In this document: in pieces, positions 16,546 to 25,661 of the stretch
Layout: the number at the start of each line of letters is the position of its first letter
Numbering within the stretch: position 1 is the first letter of the stretch
Source of the DNA: DASZIT01 sp963819695
GTDB lineage: Bacteria; Actinomycetota; Acidimicrobiia; Acidimicrobiales; RAAP-2
Assembly (NCBI GenBank): GCA_963819695.1
Contig: CAWFXD010000001.1
Coordinates: 1,674,001-1,738,000, forward strand
Direction of reading: 5' to 3'
Length of the DNA stretch: 64,000 nucleotides
Notes under the pieces: generated by a model
Database searches by the model: none
Told to the model about the DNA's origin: nothing
Seen by the model: only the letters and a program-made list of their open reading frames with translations
Made by a program: the position numbers and the translations under genes

Positions 16546-18321
16546 GTGCCCGACACGCAAGGTCCGACGGAATTTCCCGGAGACGATGCCTCGGACCCAC
16601 TACCCCTCGAGACCCCTGACGGAGTCGCGCCGTCGGCATTCTCCCGGACCGGCGAGTACCTGAGGCCGGGGGCCCACCGGGGTAACGGCACCAAGTTCAT
16701 CTTCTTCACCGGCGGCGTGTCGTCATCGCTGGGCAAGGGCCTCACCGCCTCGTCGTTGGGGCGCCTCCTCAAGTGCCGGGGGTTGCGGGTCACCATGTGC
16801 AAGCTCGACCCGTACATCAACGTCGACCCCGGGACCATGAACCCGTTCGAGCACGGCGAGGTCTTCGTCACCGAGGACGGCGGCGAGACCGACCTCGACC
16901 TCGGTCACTACGAGCGGTTCATCGACGAGAACCTCCACAAGGACTCCAACGCCACCACCGGTCGCATCTACTCGTCGGTGATCGCCAAGGAGCGCCGGGG
17001 CGACTACCTGGGCCGGACCGTCCAGGTGATCCCGCACGTCACCGACGAGATCAAGGAACGGATCAAACGGCTGGGCACCGACGACGTCGACGTGGTGATC
17101 GTGGAGGTGGGCGGCACCGTCGGCGACATCGAGATCGTCCCGTTCCTCGAAGCTCTCCGCCAGTTCCGGCGCGACGTCGGGCGGGAGAACGTCTGCTACG
17201 TCCACCTCACCCTGGTGCCGTACCTCGGCCCGTCGGGGGAGCAGAAGACCAAGCCCACCCAGCACTCGGTGACCGAGCTCCGCAGCCGGGGCATCCAGCC
17301 CGACGTCATCGTCTGCCGCTCGGACCGGATGATCTCCGACGACCTGAAGCGGAAGATCTCGCTGCTCTGCGACGTGCCCATCGAAGCGGTGGTGTCGGCG
17401 GTCGACGCCGCCAGCATCTACCAGATCCCGCTGGTCCTCCACGAGGAGGGGCTCGACCGCTACATCCTCCGGCTCCTGCAGTTCGACGAGCTCACCCATC
17501 CCATCGATCTCTCGGGATGGGAGCACCTGGTCGATCGGGTCGACGCGTCGACCCGTCCGGTCCGGATCGGGATCATCGGCAAGTACATCGACCTTCCCGA
17601 CGCCTACCTGTCGGTGGTGGAGTCGCTGCGGCACGCCGGCTTCCACCACGGAGCCAAGGTCGAGATCAACTGGATACAGGCGGCCGGCGTCCCCGACCTG
17701 TTGCGCACCGAGGGCCTCCGCGACTTCGACGGTCTGGTCATCCCCGGCGGGTTCGGCGAGCGGGGAGTGGAAGGGAAGATCGCCGCCGCCGGCTACGCCC
17801 GGGAGCACGAGATCCCCCTCCTCGGGCTCTGCCTCGGCCTCCAGGTGATGGTGATCGAGGCGGCCCGGCACCTGGCCGGCCTGGACGGCGCCAACTCCCG
17901 GGAGTTCGACCCCACCACCCACTATCCGGTCATCGACCTGATGGACGACCAGAACGACATCGTGGACATGGGCGGGACCATGCGGCTCGGCTCCTACTGG
18001 GCCCAGCTGGTCCCGGGCTCGCAGGTGGCGCTCACCTACGGGACCGAGATGGTGTCCGAACGCCACCGGCATCGCTACGAGGTCAATCCCCGCTACCGCT
18101 CCCGCCTGGAGGCCGCCGGGTTGGTGTGCTCGGGGATGTCACCCGACGGGCGCCTGGTGGAGTTCATCGAGCTGCCCGGCCATCCGTTCTGGGTCGGCAC
18201 CCAGGGCCATCCGGAGTTCAAGAGCCGCCCCGACGTGCCCCACCCGCTGTTCCGGGAATTGGTGGGGGCCTCCCTGGTCCGGGCCGAAGGGCGCGACCCG
18301 CGTCTGATCGACATCAGTTGA
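16546..18321 (+). CDS. pyrG: CTP synthase
   Basis: Converts UTP to CTP with glutamine and ATP. The 591-residue protein has the synthase domain (FIFFTGGVSSSLGKGLTAS near residue 51, CKLDPYINVDPGTMNPFEHG) and a C-terminal class I glutamine amidotransferase domain with nucleophile Cys in LLGLCLGLQ and the His-x-Glu of QGHPEFKSRP. The N-terminus extends about 47 residues beyond the usual family start. A -10 box directly before the GTG at 16546 supports the extension. The stop overlaps the start of the NUDIX gene. Confidence 0.95.
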   Translation: MPDTQGPTEFPGDDASDPLPLETPDGVAPSAFSRTGEYLRPGAHRGNGTKFIFFTGGVSSSLGKGLTASSLGRLLKCRGLRVTMCKLDPYINVDPGTMNPFEHGEVFVTEDGGETDLDLGHYERFIDENLHKDSNATTGRIYSSVIAKERRGDYLGRTVQVIPHVTDEIKERIKRLGTDDVDVVIVEVGGTVGDIEIVPFLEALRQFRRDVGRENVCYVHLTLVPYLGPSGEQKTKPTQHSVTELRSRGIQPDVIVCRSDRMISDDLKRKISLLCDVPIEAVVSAVDAASIYQIPLVLHEEGLDRYILRLLQFDELTHPIDLSGWEHLVDRVDASTRPVRIGIIGKYIDLPDAYLSVVESLRHAGFHHGAKVEINWIQAAGVPDLLRTEGLRDFDGLVIPGGFGERGVEGKIAAAGYAREHEIPLLGLCLGLQVMVIEAARHLAGLDGANSREFDPTTHYPVIDLMDDQNDIVDMGGTMRLGSYWAQLVPGSQVALTYGTEMVSERHRHRYEVNPRYRSRLEAAGLVCSGMSPDGRLVEFIELPGHPFWVGTQGHPEFKSRPDVPHPLFRELVGASLVRAEGRDPRLIDIS

Positions 18322-18899
18322 CCGGAGACACGACCACCCACCCTGACGCCGATCCGATCTTCCGCCAGACCGGTGAGAGCCTGATCCACCAGGCGTGGTT
18401 CGTCTCCATGGTCAGAGCCACCTTCGTCGACCCGCACGGAACCGAGTTCGAGCGCGAGATCGTCCGCCATCCGGGCGCGGTGGCGGTGGTTCCTGTCACC
18501 GATGACGGAGCGGTACTGCTGGTCCGTCAGTACCGGCCGGCGGTGAACCAGTGGCTCTACGAGATCCCGGCCGGGACCTGCGACGTGGAGGGCGAGCCCC
18601 AGGAGATCACCGCCCAGCGGGAGCTGGCCGAGGAGATCGGCCACCGGGCCGGGGAGCTGAAGCTGCTCATCCGGGCCCTCAACACCCCGGGGTTCTGCGA
18701 CGAAGTGACGAGCATCTTCCTGGGCACCGGATTGTCCGAGGTGGCCGACGGCCCCCAGGGGATCGAAGAGCAATTCATGACGGTGGAGAAGATCCCGCTC
18801 GACGGCTTCGACCGGATGGTCGATGACGGGACCATCGTGGATGCGGCCACCATCCTGGGGGTCGGGCTGGCCGTCCGCCACCTCGCCGCCGGTCGGTGA
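18318..18899 (+). CDS. NUDIX hydrolase, ADP-ribose pyrophosphatase-like
   Basis: 193 residues from a TTG start that overlaps the pyrG stop as TTGA. The Nudix box is present as GEPQEITAQRELAEEIGHRAGEL in sequence (catalytic REL..EE..). It is preceded by VAVVPVTDDGAVLLVRQYRP and followed by NTPGFCDEVTSIFLGTGL, as in ADP-ribose pyrophosphatases such as Rv1700, which sits at the same place in M. tuberculosis. The likely reaction is ADP-ribose to AMP plus ribose 5-phosphate. The end overlaps xerD by four bases. Confidence 0.9.
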   Translation: MTGDTTTHPDADPIFRQTGESLIHQAWFVSMVRATFVDPHGTEFEREIVRHPGAVAVVPVTDDGAVLLVRQYRPAVNQWLYEIPAGTCDVEGEPQEITAQRELAEEIGHRAGELKLLIRALNTPGFCDEVTSIFLGTGLSEVADGPQGIEEQFMTVEKIPLDGFDRMVDDGTIVDAATILGVGLAVRHLAAGR

Positions 18900-19828
18900 G
18901 CCAGCCCCTCTCCAACGGGGCCGAGGAGTACCTCTCGTGGTTGGCGGTGGAGCGGGGACGGGCCCGAAACACCCTGGTCTCCTACCGCCGGGACATCCAC
19001 GGCTGGGAGGAGTGGGGGAGGACCGAGGGGGTGCAGCCCCTGGCCGCCGGCCCCGGCGACCTCGAGCGGTATCTGTCCGCCCTGCGGGCCGGCGGTCGGA
19101 ACCCGGCGTCGATGGCCCGGACCATCACCGCCCTCCGGGGCCTCTACCGCTTCTTGGTCGACGAGGGAGCCCTGGCCGCCGACCCCACCGTCGACCTGGC
19201 CTCGCCCCGCCTCCCGCAGCGGCTTCCGAAGGCCCTCGACGAGGACCAGACCCTGCGGCTCCTCGACTCGGTCACCGGCAGCGATCCCTTCGACCTCCGC
19301 GACCGGGCCCTGCTCGAGCTCCTCTACGGCACCGGCGCCCGCATCTCGGAGGTCACCGGGCTGTCGCTCCTGGACATCCGGAACGACGACGGCCTGCTCC
19401 GGGTGTTCGGGAAGGGGTCCAAGGAGCGGATGGTGCCCCTCGGCCGGGTGGCCCGGCGGGCCCTCGACCAGTGGTTGTCCCCGGCCGGGCGGGGCCAGGT
19501 CACCCCGGTCCGGTGGGCTAGCCGGGGCGACGCCGAGGCGGTGTTCCTCAACAAGCGGGGGGGTCGGCTCAGCCGACAGGGAGCCTGGGCCATCCTCAAG
19601 CGCCGGGCGGGCCAGGTCGGGCTCTCTGACCTGGTGAGCCCCCATGTCCTGCGCCACTCCTGTGCCAGCCACATGCTGGCCCACGGGGCGGACATCCGGA
19701 TCGTCCAGGAGCTGCTCGGCCATGTGTCGATCTCCACCACCCAGATGTACACCAAGCTGAGTTCCGAACACCTGCGGGCATCCTATGAAAGCGCCCACCC
19801 GCGAGCCGGAACGCAGCAACGGAGGTAG
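18896..19828 (+). CDS. xerD: Tyrosine recombinase XerD
   Basis: Site-specific recombinase for chromosome dimer resolution, 310 residues. It has an N-terminal SAM-like core-binding domain (LSWLAVERGRARNTLVSYRR) and a catalytic domain with the Arg of GTGARISEVTGL, Lys in GKGSKERMVPL, HxxR in HVLRHSCASHM, the second His in LLGHVSISTTQ and the nucleophile Tyr in QMYTKLS. Position after pyrG-NUDIX matches Rv1701. It would act with XerC and FtsK at dif, and a dif candidate is in this same window (60726-60753). Confidence 0.92.
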   Translation: MSQPLSNGAEEYLSWLAVERGRARNTLVSYRRDIHGWEEWGRTEGVQPLAAGPGDLERYLSALRAGGRNPASMARTITALRGLYRFLVDEGALAADPTVDLASPRLPQRLPKALDEDQTLRLLDSVTGSDPFDLRDRALLELLYGTGARISEVTGLSLLDIRNDDGLLRVFGKGSKERMVPLGRVARRALDQWLSPAGRGQVTPVRWASRGDAEAVFLNKRGGRLSRQGAWAILKRRAGQVGLSDLVSPHVLRHSCASHMLAHGADIRIVQELLGHVSISTTQMYTKLSSEHLRASYESAHPRAGTQQRR

Positions 19829-19838
19829 GATCTCCTCC

Positions 19839-20180
19839 GTGTCCAGCGAAGCCGCAACCGTCGACTACCGCCGTCTTCTCGAAGACGAGCGGCAGCAACT
19901 GGTCTCCCAGCTGTCCGAACTCGGGTTCGGGGACGGCGGGAAGGGCCTGTCCTACGACTCCAATTTCGCCGATTCCAGCCAGGTGACAGCCGAGCGGAGT
20001 GAGGCCGAGGGGCTGGCCATCCAGCTGCAGGATTCCCTCGACGACATCGCCCATGCCCTCGACAAACTGGCCGACGGTCAGTACGGGATCTGCGAGGAGT
20101 GCAAGGAGCCCATCGGTGCCGCCCGGCTGGAGGCGATGCCCGCCACCCGGTTCTGCATCAGCCACGCCTCCCGGCTCTGA
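19839..20180 (+). CDS. TraR/DksA-type zinc-finger protein
   Basis: 113 residues. An N-terminal helical region (DYRRLLEDERQQLVSQLSEL) is followed by the C4 zinc finger YGICEECKEPIGAARLEAMP with later cysteine in FCISH. DksA/TraR proteins bind RNA polymerase; short actinobacterial members are poorly defined. The GTG at 19839 has AGGA eight bases upstream. An ATG at 19785 inside xerD is also in frame but less likely. Confidence 0.87.
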   Translation: MSSEAATVDYRRLLEDERQQLVSQLSELGFGDGGKGLSYDSNFADSSQVTAERSEAEGLAIQLQDSLDDIAHALDKLADGQYGICEECKEPIGAARLEAMPATRFCISHASRL

Positions 20181-20194
20181 GCGGTCGGAGAGGC

Positions 20195-20968
20195 ATGGGG
20201 TTTGGCGGCTACGGGGGCAACAACCGGCGCCCGAAACGCCCACTGGCCGGAAACGAGCGAACGGCCATCATCGTGGTGGTGGCCATCGCCATCATGGTGA
20301 TCCTGCTGCGCACCCACCGGCTGACCCGCTTCGAGATCATCTACTTCTTGGTGCTGATCCCCTCCATCATCCTGCACGAGATCTCCCATGGAGTGGTCGC
20401 CCTCGCCTTCGGAGACGACACCGCCAAACGGGCGGGCCGGCTGAACCTCAACCCGCTCCGCCATGTCGACCCGATCGGGACCCTGCTGGTGCCGGCGGTC
20501 CTCTCCCTCTCGGGACTCGGGGCCTACGGCTGGGCCAAGCCGGTCCCGGTCAGCACCAACCGGCTCCGGAGCCCGCGCAACCACACCGTGATCGTCTCCC
20601 TGGTCGGGCCGTTGACCAACATCATCCTCGCCGCGCTGTTCGGCCTCGCCTTCGTGCTCGCCACCCCGTCGGACGTGCGCCAGATCGTGCACCTGGGGGG
20701 GTTCTACCCGCCGACGCTGCTCCAACAGGTCCTCTTCATCGGCGGCATCGCCAACATCGTGCTGGCCGTGTTCAATCTGATCCCGTGCCCACCTCTCGAC
20801 GGCGCCGCGGTACTGGAACGGTTCATCCCGGCTCGAATGCTCCCCGACTACTACCGCATCCAGCCGGTGCTGATCTTCTTGCCGTTCATCCTCATCCTGT
20901 TTTTCCGGAACCAGTGGAGCGAGTTGCTCGGCCACCTCATCAATTGGTGGTCGGGGATCCTGGACTGA
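20195..20968 (+). CDS. Site-2 protease family (M50) membrane metalloprotease
   Basis: 257 residues with about six hydrophobic segments. The zinc motif HExxH is in IILHEISHGVVALAFGDDTA, and the second metal motif is in NLIPCPPLDGAAVLERF. The RLNLNPLRHVDPIGTLLVPA segment is typical of the FtsH-independent, compact S2P proteins. It starts at an ATG with GGAGAGG seven bases before. The substrate is unknown; S2P enzymes cleave membrane-bound regulators or signal-peptide remnants. It converges on trpS. Confidence 0.9.
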   Translation: MGFGGYGGNNRRPKRPLAGNERTAIIVVVAIAIMVILLRTHRLTRFEIIYFLVLIPSIILHEISHGVVALAFGDDTAKRAGRLNLNPLRHVDPIGTLLVPAVLSLSGLGAYGWAKPVPVSTNRLRSPRNHTVIVSLVGPLTNIILAALFGLAFVLATPSDVRQIVHLGGFYPPTLLQQVLFIGGIANIVLAVFNLIPCPPLDGAAVLERFIPARMLPDYYRIQPVLIFLPFILILFFRNQWSELLGHLINWWSGILD

Positions 20969-20984
20969 GCCGGACAGGTCAGGG

Positions 20985-21962
20985 TCAGGCGAGCAGCCCG
21001 ATGGCGTCGGCCGCCCGCCGGTAGGTGACCGAGGCGATGGCCCCGGCCTTCTCCGACCCGTGGGCCAACAGTGAGGTGACCGCGCCGGGGTCGGCCGCCA
21101 GTTCCGCCCGCCGTTTCTGAATCGGGCGGAGGAGCTCGACCAGCGCGTCGGCGAGGTCACGCTTCAGGTCCCCGTAGCGCTGGTAGGACTCGGCGGCTTC
21201 GGTGGGGGTCCGGTTGGTGGACACCGCCAGCAGCTCCAACAGGTTGGCCAGGCCGGGCTTGGCCTCCGGGTCGTACCGCATCTCGCCGTCGGTGTCGGTG
21301 ACCGCCTTTTTGACCTTCCGCTCGATCTCCTCCGGCGGGTCGAGCACCAGCACCGTGCCCAGCGGCGAGCTCACCGACTTGGACATCTTGCGGGTGGGGT
21401 CCTGGAGGTCCATCACCCGGGCCCCCACCGGGGGGAAGGCGGCCTCGGGCACCACGAAGGTGTCCCCGTAGCGCCCATTGAAACGGATGGCCAGCTCCCG
21501 GGTGAGCTCGACGTGCTGGCGCTGGTCGTTGCCCACCGGAACCCGGTCGGTGTCGTAGAGGAGGATGTCGGCGGCCTGGAGCACCGGGTAGGTGAACAAC
21601 CCGGCCCGGACCGACTCCCGCCCCTCCGACTTCTCCTTGAACTGGGTCATGCGCCGCAACTCGCCCATCGAGGCGGTGCACTCGAGCAGCCAGGTCAGGC
21701 GAGGGTGCTCGGGCACCTGGCTCTGGACGAACAGGGTGCAGGCGTCGGGGTCGAGGCCGGCGGCCAGCAGGTCGAGGGCCGTCTCGTGGGTGCGGGACCG
21801 GAGCTCGGCCGGATCGATGTCGAGGGTGAGGGCGTGGAGGTCGACGACACAGTAGATGGCGTCATAGACGTGCTGGTCGGCCACCCAGTTGCGGATGGCC
21901 CCCAGATAGTTCCCCAGGTGGAGCTCACCACTGGGTTGGATACCGGAGAAAACCTTCGACAT
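20985..21962 (-). CDS. trpS: Tryptophanyl-tRNA synthetase
   Basis: Class I synthetase charging tRNA-Trp, 325 residues. It starts MSKVFSGIQPSGELHLGNYL (HIGH-like motif ELHLGN) and has the KMSKS motif in PTRKMSKSVSSPLG. VGNDQRQHVELTRELA and TCTASMGELRRMTQFKEKS (in pieces) are TrpS-specific. It is divergent from scpA; both have a -10 box eight bases before the start codon, so both transcripts are likely leaderless. Confidence 0.95.
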   Translation of the reverse strand: MSKVFSGIQPSGELHLGNYLGAIRNWVADQHVYDAIYCVVDLHALTLDIDPAELRSRTHETALDLLAAGLDPDACTLFVQSQVPEHPRLTWLLECTASMGELRRMTQFKEKSEGRESVRAGLFTYPVLQAADILLYDTDRVPVGNDQRQHVELTRELAIRFNGRYGDTFVVPEAAFPPVGARVMDLQDPTRKMSKSVSSPLGTVLVLDPPEEIERKVKKAVTDTDGEMRYDPEAKPGLANLLELLAVSTNRTPTEAAESYQRYGDLKRDLADALVELLRPIQKRRAELAADPGAVTSLLAHGSEKAGAIASVTYRRAADAIGLLA

Positions 21963-21970
21963 AGGCGGTC

Positions 21971-22019
21971 ATCGTAGGCCGGGATGGTGCGCGGATTGCC
22001 CGGGTGCAACCGGTATGGT
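21971..22019. promoter_or_regulatory. Divergent trpS/scpA promoter region
   Basis: On the minus strand TACGAT (21976-21971) lies eight bases before the trpS ATG. On the plus strand TATGGT (22014-22019) lies eight bases before the scpA GTG. No ribosome-binding site precedes either start, so leaderless transcripts are inferred. Confidence 0.5.
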
Positions 22020-22027
22020 CGGTAGCC

Positions 22028-22804
22028 GTGAGTGCCAACGTCTCCACTCCCGTCTTCGACGGGCCGGTCGACCTGCTGTTGCAGCTGGTAAACGGCCACG
22101 AAATCGACATCTACGACATCTCCCTGGCCGAGCTGGTGGATGCCTTCATCGCCGAGGTCGCCGCCTGGGAGTCGATGGACCTGGCCACGTTGTCCGAATT
22201 CCTGGTGGTGGCCGCGGTGCTGATCGAGCTCAAGTCGCGTCGACTCCTCCCGGGTCCCGACGACATCGACGACGACGAGGAGCTGGTGGGATGGGAGGAA
22301 CGGGACCTGCTGCTGGCCCGCCTCCTCGAGTGCCAGGCCTACGCGGCGGCCTCCGACGCCTTCACCCTGCTCATCGAGCGGGCGGCGCAGTCGGTGGCCC
22401 GTACCGCCGGTCTGGAGGACGGATTCGTCGCCCACGCCCCCGACCTCCTCGAAGGGGTCACCCCGACCGAGGTGGCGGCGGCCTACCTGCGAGCCACCGC
22501 CGCCCAACCGGTGCCCACCGTCGACCTCTACCACGTCACGGTGGACGCGGTCACGGTGTCCGAGGCGGTCAACGAGCTCGAGGTCAGGCTGCCGCTGGAG
22601 GGAAGGGCCACCTTCCGCGGCCTCACCCGGCACCTCTCCACCCGGATCGAGATCATCGTCCGGTTCTTGGCCCTGCTCGAGCTGTGCAAGCAAGGGAGGG
22701 TCTCCCTCGACCAGGGGCAGACCTTCGGCGAACTCGAAGTCGAGTGGGTGGCTCCGTCGGACCCGGTGCTGGTGGGGGCCGAGTACGACGAGTACGAAGG
22801 CTGA
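22028..22804 (+). CDS. scpA: Segregation and condensation protein A
   Basis: Kleisin subunit of the bacterial condensin, bridging the SMC heads. The 258-residue protein has the kleisin N-terminus (FDGPVDLLLQLVNGHEIDIY and DISLAELVDAFI), LATLSEFLVVAAVLIELKSR and a winged-helix C-terminus (VRFLALLELCKQGRVSLDQG). GTG 22028 is preferred to GTG 22004 because of the -10 box position. The stop overlaps the scpB start (TGATG). Confidence 0.94.
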   Translation: MSANVSTPVFDGPVDLLLQLVNGHEIDIYDISLAELVDAFIAEVAAWESMDLATLSEFLVVAAVLIELKSRRLLPGPDDIDDDEELVGWEERDLLLARLLECQAYAAASDAFTLLIERAAQSVARTAGLEDGFVAHAPDLLEGVTPTEVAAAYLRATAAQPVPTVDLYHVTVDAVTVSEAVNELEVRLPLEGRATFRGLTRHLSTRIEIIVRFLALLELCKQGRVSLDQGQTFGELEVEWVAPSDPVLVGAEYDEYEG

Positions 22805-23379
22805 TGGCCGCGCTGTCGGCCGAGGCCCGGGCCATCGAGGCCGTCCTCATCGTCGCGGTGGAGCCGGTGACCCCGGGCTTGCTGGCCGAGCTTCTGGAGC
22901 TGCCGATCGAACAGATCGACCCATTGTGCGAGGAGCTGGCCGTTTCGTGCCGGGCCGGCAACCGGGGATTCGAAGTCGCCCGGATCGCCGGCGGGTACCG
23001 GATCCAGACCCACCCCGACCTCGCCGCCTACGTCGAACGGTTCGCCAACGTCGGGGTGTCGTCCCGGCTGTCGGCCGCCGCGCTCGAGACGCTGGCCATC
23101 GTCGCCTACAAGCAGCCGGTCTCCCGATCCCAGATCGCCGCCCTCCGGGGGGTCAACGTGGACGGCGTGGTCCGCCTGCTCGAGCACCGGGGCTACATCG
23201 CCGCGGTGGGCCGGGCCGGCGGCCCCGGCCAGGCCGTGCTCTACGGCACCACCGACGCCTTCCTCGAGCGCCTGGGCCTCGACCGACTCGACCAGCTGCC
23301 GGCGGTGGCCGACCTGCTCCCCGGGCCCGAGGCGGTGGCCGAGCTCGAGGACCAGATGCGCCCGGTCGTCGATGGCTGA
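22804..23379 (+). CDS. scpB: Segregation and condensation protein B
   Basis: Winged-helix partner of ScpA in the SMC complex, 191 residues. Recognisable segments are EARAIEAVLIVAVEPVTPGL, ALETLAIVAYKQPVSRSQIA and GVNVDGVVRLLEHRGYIAAV, then GPGQAVLYGTTDAFLERLGL. It is coupled to scpA by one shared base and overlaps rluB by eight bases. Confidence 0.95.
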   Translation: MAALSAEARAIEAVLIVAVEPVTPGLLAELLELPIEQIDPLCEELAVSCRAGNRGFEVARIAGGYRIQTHPDLAAYVERFANVGVSSRLSAAALETLAIVAYKQPVSRSQIAALRGVNVDGVVRLLEHRGYIAAVGRAGGPGQAVLYGTTDAFLERLGLDRLDQLPAVADLLPGPEAVAELEDQMRPVVDG

Positions 23380-24145
23380 ACCGTCGCCCGAGCCCCTTCC
23401 CTCCCCACTCTCCGACGGCGAGCGCCTGCAGAAGGTTCTGGCCCGCATCGGGCTCGGGTCCCGGCGGGCCTGTGAGAACCTGATCACGGCCCGGCGGATC
23501 ACCGTCAACGGGGAGGTCCCGGTGCTCGGACGCCGGATCGACCCGGCGGTGGACGAGGTGGAGCTCGACGGGGTGCCGCTGCCGGTGATCCCCGGGTTGG
23601 TGCACTACGTGTTGAACAAGCCCGCCGGGGTGGTCAGCACTGCGGAGGACACCCACGGGCGGACGACGGTGGTCGAGCTGGTGCCTGACGATCCCCGGGT
23701 CTTCCCGGTCGGCCGTCTGGACATGGACAGCGAGGGCCTCCTCCTCCTCACCAACGACGGCCGCCTCACCCACCGGCTCACCCATCCCTCCTTCGGGGTC
23801 CCCAAGGAGTATCTGGTCGAGGTGGAGGGGGAGCCATCCGCCAGCGATGTTCGCCGGCTCCGGGACGGCGTCGACCTCGACGACGGGCCCACCGCGCCCG
23901 CCCGGGTGGCGGTCGTCGCCCCCACCCTCCTCCGGATGGTGATCCACGAGGGTCGGAACCGCCAGGTCCGGCGGATGTGCGAGGCGGTCGGGCACCCGGT
24001 GCTCCGGCTGGTCCGGACCCGGATCGGGCCGCTCACCGATCCCACCCTCGAGCCCGGAGCCTGGCGCCCGCTGACCATCGACGAGGTCCGGGCGCTGGCC
24101 GCCGCCGTCGTCCCGGCGGACGATCCCGCCACCACCCCTGAGTAG
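23372..24145 (+). CDS. rluB: 23S rRNA pseudouridine synthase, RluB/RsuA family
   Basis: 257 residues. An S4 domain (RLQKVLARIGLGSRRACENL, then ARRITVNGEVPVLG) is followed by the catalytic domain with the Asp-containing motif VGRLDMDSEGLLLLTNDGRL. HEGRNRQVRRMCEAVGHPVL is the second family signature. It isomerises a uridine in 23S rRNA (RluB site inferred). Its place after scpB is conserved widely in bacteria. Confidence 0.93.
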   Translation: MAEPSPEPLPSPLSDGERLQKVLARIGLGSRRACENLITARRITVNGEVPVLGRRIDPAVDEVELDGVPLPVIPGLVHYVLNKPAGVVSTAEDTHGRTTVVELVPDDPRVFPVGRLDMDSEGLLLLTNDGRLTHRLTHPSFGVPKEYLVEVEGEPSASDVRRLRDGVDLDDGPTAPARVAVVAPTLLRMVIHEGRNRQVRRMCEAVGHPVLRLVRTRIGPLTDPTLEPGAWRPLTIDEVRALAAAVVPADDPATTPE

Positions 24146-24157
24146 CATGCCTGGCTG

Positions 24158-24526
24158 ATGTCCCGTTCCGTGAAGGCCGTCCGCGGCGCCACCACCATCG
24201 ACGCCGACAACGTCGACGCCATCACCACCCGGGTGGTGGCGTTGCTGCGCGAGATCCTCGAACGCAACGAACTGGTCGAGGAGGACATCATCTCCATCCT
24301 GTTCACCGCCACCGAGGACATCGTCTCCACCTTTCCGGCCACCGCCGCCCGGTCCATCGGGCTCGGGGCGGTCCCGCTCATCTGCGCCCGCGAACTGGCG
24401 GTGGTGGGCTCGGTCCCCCTCTGCATCCGGGTCATGCTCCACGTGGAGACCGACCGCCCCCGCGGCGACATCCACCACGTCTACCTCGAGGGCGCCAGGG
24501 GACTCCGTGACGACCTCCCCGACTGA
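24158..24526 (+). CDS. aroH: Chorismate mutase, AroH type
   Basis: Monofunctional trimeric chorismate mutase of 122 residues converting chorismate to prephenate. The diagnostic start is VKAVRGATTIDADNVDAITT with the active-site Arg in RGATT; LVEEDIISILFTATEDI and VPLICARELAVVGSVPLCIR follow. It overlaps tyrA by 20 bases, so mutase and dehydrogenase are produced together for tyrosine synthesis. TAGCAT nine bases upstream may be an internal promoter. Confidence 0.94.
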   Translation: MSRSVKAVRGATTIDADNVDAITTRVVALLREILERNELVEEDIISILFTATEDIVSTFPATAARSIGLGAVPLICARELAVVGSVPLCIRVMLHVETDRPRGDIHHVYLEGARGLRDDLPD

Positions 24527-25661
24527 GGTCGGCGCCACCCCGTCACCCCTGATCGCCGCAGCCGGGGACGGCCTGTTAGCGGCGCCCGGCCGGGCGATGA
24601 TCTTCGGCACCGGCCTCATCGGCGGCTCGGTGGGCATGGCTCTGCGCGACAAGGGTTGGCACGTCAGCGGGGTGGACACCGCCCCCGGCGTCGCCGCCCA
24701 GGCCGTGGCCCTCGGCGCCCTGTCGAGCGAGGGGGACGACACCGAGGCCGATCTGGTGGTGGTGGCCACCCCGGTCCACGCCGCCGCCGGCATCATCACC
24801 GGGTACCTGGCCCGGCCCGGCCGCCGCGACGATGTGATCGTCACCGACGTCGGCAGCGTGAAGGGCCCACTGGTGGCCGCCGTCGACCACCCGTCGTTCG
24901 TCGGCGGCCACCCGATGGCCGGCTCCGAGCAGGTCGGGGTGGAGGGCGCTTCCGCCGATCTCTTCGTGGGGGCCACCTGGGTGCTCACCCCGACGGCGCT
25001 GACCGATCCGGTGGCCTACACCCGGATCCGCAGCCTGCTGGCCGACATCGGCGCAGTGGTGGTGGCCCTGGCTCCGGCCCAGCACGATGCCCTGGTGGCG
25101 GTGGTCTCCCACGTGCCCCACCTGGCCGCCGCCACCCTCATGGACCTGGCTTCCAACCTGGGGGAGGAGCACGCCGCGCTGCTGCAGCTGGCGGCCGGGG
25201 GCTTCCGGGACATGACCCGGATCGCCGCCGGGCAACCCAACATCTGGCCGGACATCTGCGACGACAACGCCGAGGCCATCGTGGCCACCCTCGACCTGCT
25301 GGTCGACGCCCTCCGGGACATGCGCCGGCGAGTGGCCGAACACGACCGCGACTCGCTGCTCGACGTGCTGGGCCGGGCGGCGGTCGCCCGGCGGGCCCTG
25401 GCCGAGCGCACCCCCCAGGCCGAGGAGCTGGTCGAAGTGCGGGTCCCGGTGCCCGACCGTCCGAAGGTCCTGGCCGAGATCACCACCCTGGCCGCCGAGC
25501 TGGGGGTCAACATCGTCGACCTCGAGATCGCCCACTCGGTCGAGGGGGACCGGGGGGTCATGCTCCTGGTCATCGCCGAAGGCGCCACCGCCACGTTGCA
25601 GGCGGCGCTGGCCGAACTCGGCTACCGCTCCACCAGTGCTCCGGTGGGGCCCAGCCGATGA
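24507..25661 (+). CDS. tyrA: Prephenate dehydrogenase with ACT domain
   Basis: Oxidises prephenate to 4-hydroxyphenylpyruvate in tyrosine synthesis, 384 residues from GTG. The NAD-binding motif is IFGTGLIGGSVGMALRDKGW. Catalytic-domain segments are DVGSVKGPLV, GGHPMAGSEQVGVEGA, VSHVPHLAAATLM and GGFRDMTRIAAGQPNIWPDI. A C-terminal ACT domain (VPVPDRPKVLAEITTLAAEL) suggests feedback control by an amino acid. The stop overlaps aroA as ATGA. Confidence 0.94.
   Translation: MTTSPTEVGATPSPLIAAAGDGLLAAPGRAMIFGTGLIGGSVGMALRDKGWHVSGVDTAPGVAAQAVALGALSSEGDDTEADLVVVATPVHAAAGIITGYLARPGRRDDVIVTDVGSVKGPLVAAVDHPSFVGGHPMAGSEQVGVEGASADLFVGATWVLTPTALTDPVAYTRIRSLLADIGAVVVALAPAQHDALVAVVSHVPHLAAATLMDLASNLGEEHAALLQLAAGGFRDMTRIAAGQPNIWPDICDDNAEAIVATLDLLVDALRDMRRRVAEHDRDSLLDVLGRAAVARRALAERTPQAEELVEVRVPVPDRPKVLAEITTLAAELGVNIVDLEIAHSVEGDRGVMLLVIAEGATATLQAALAELGYRSTSAPVGPSR

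Noticed and set aside
16773..18320. Long second-frame open region within pyrG
   Set aside because: It is a GC-rich shadow frame; only its last part, from 18318, is a real gene (NUDIX hydrolase).
18896..19828. Tyrosine recombinase as integrase of a mobile element
   Set aside because: Its place between NUDIX and segregation genes matches chromosomal xerD in other actinobacteria; no att sites or phage genes are near.
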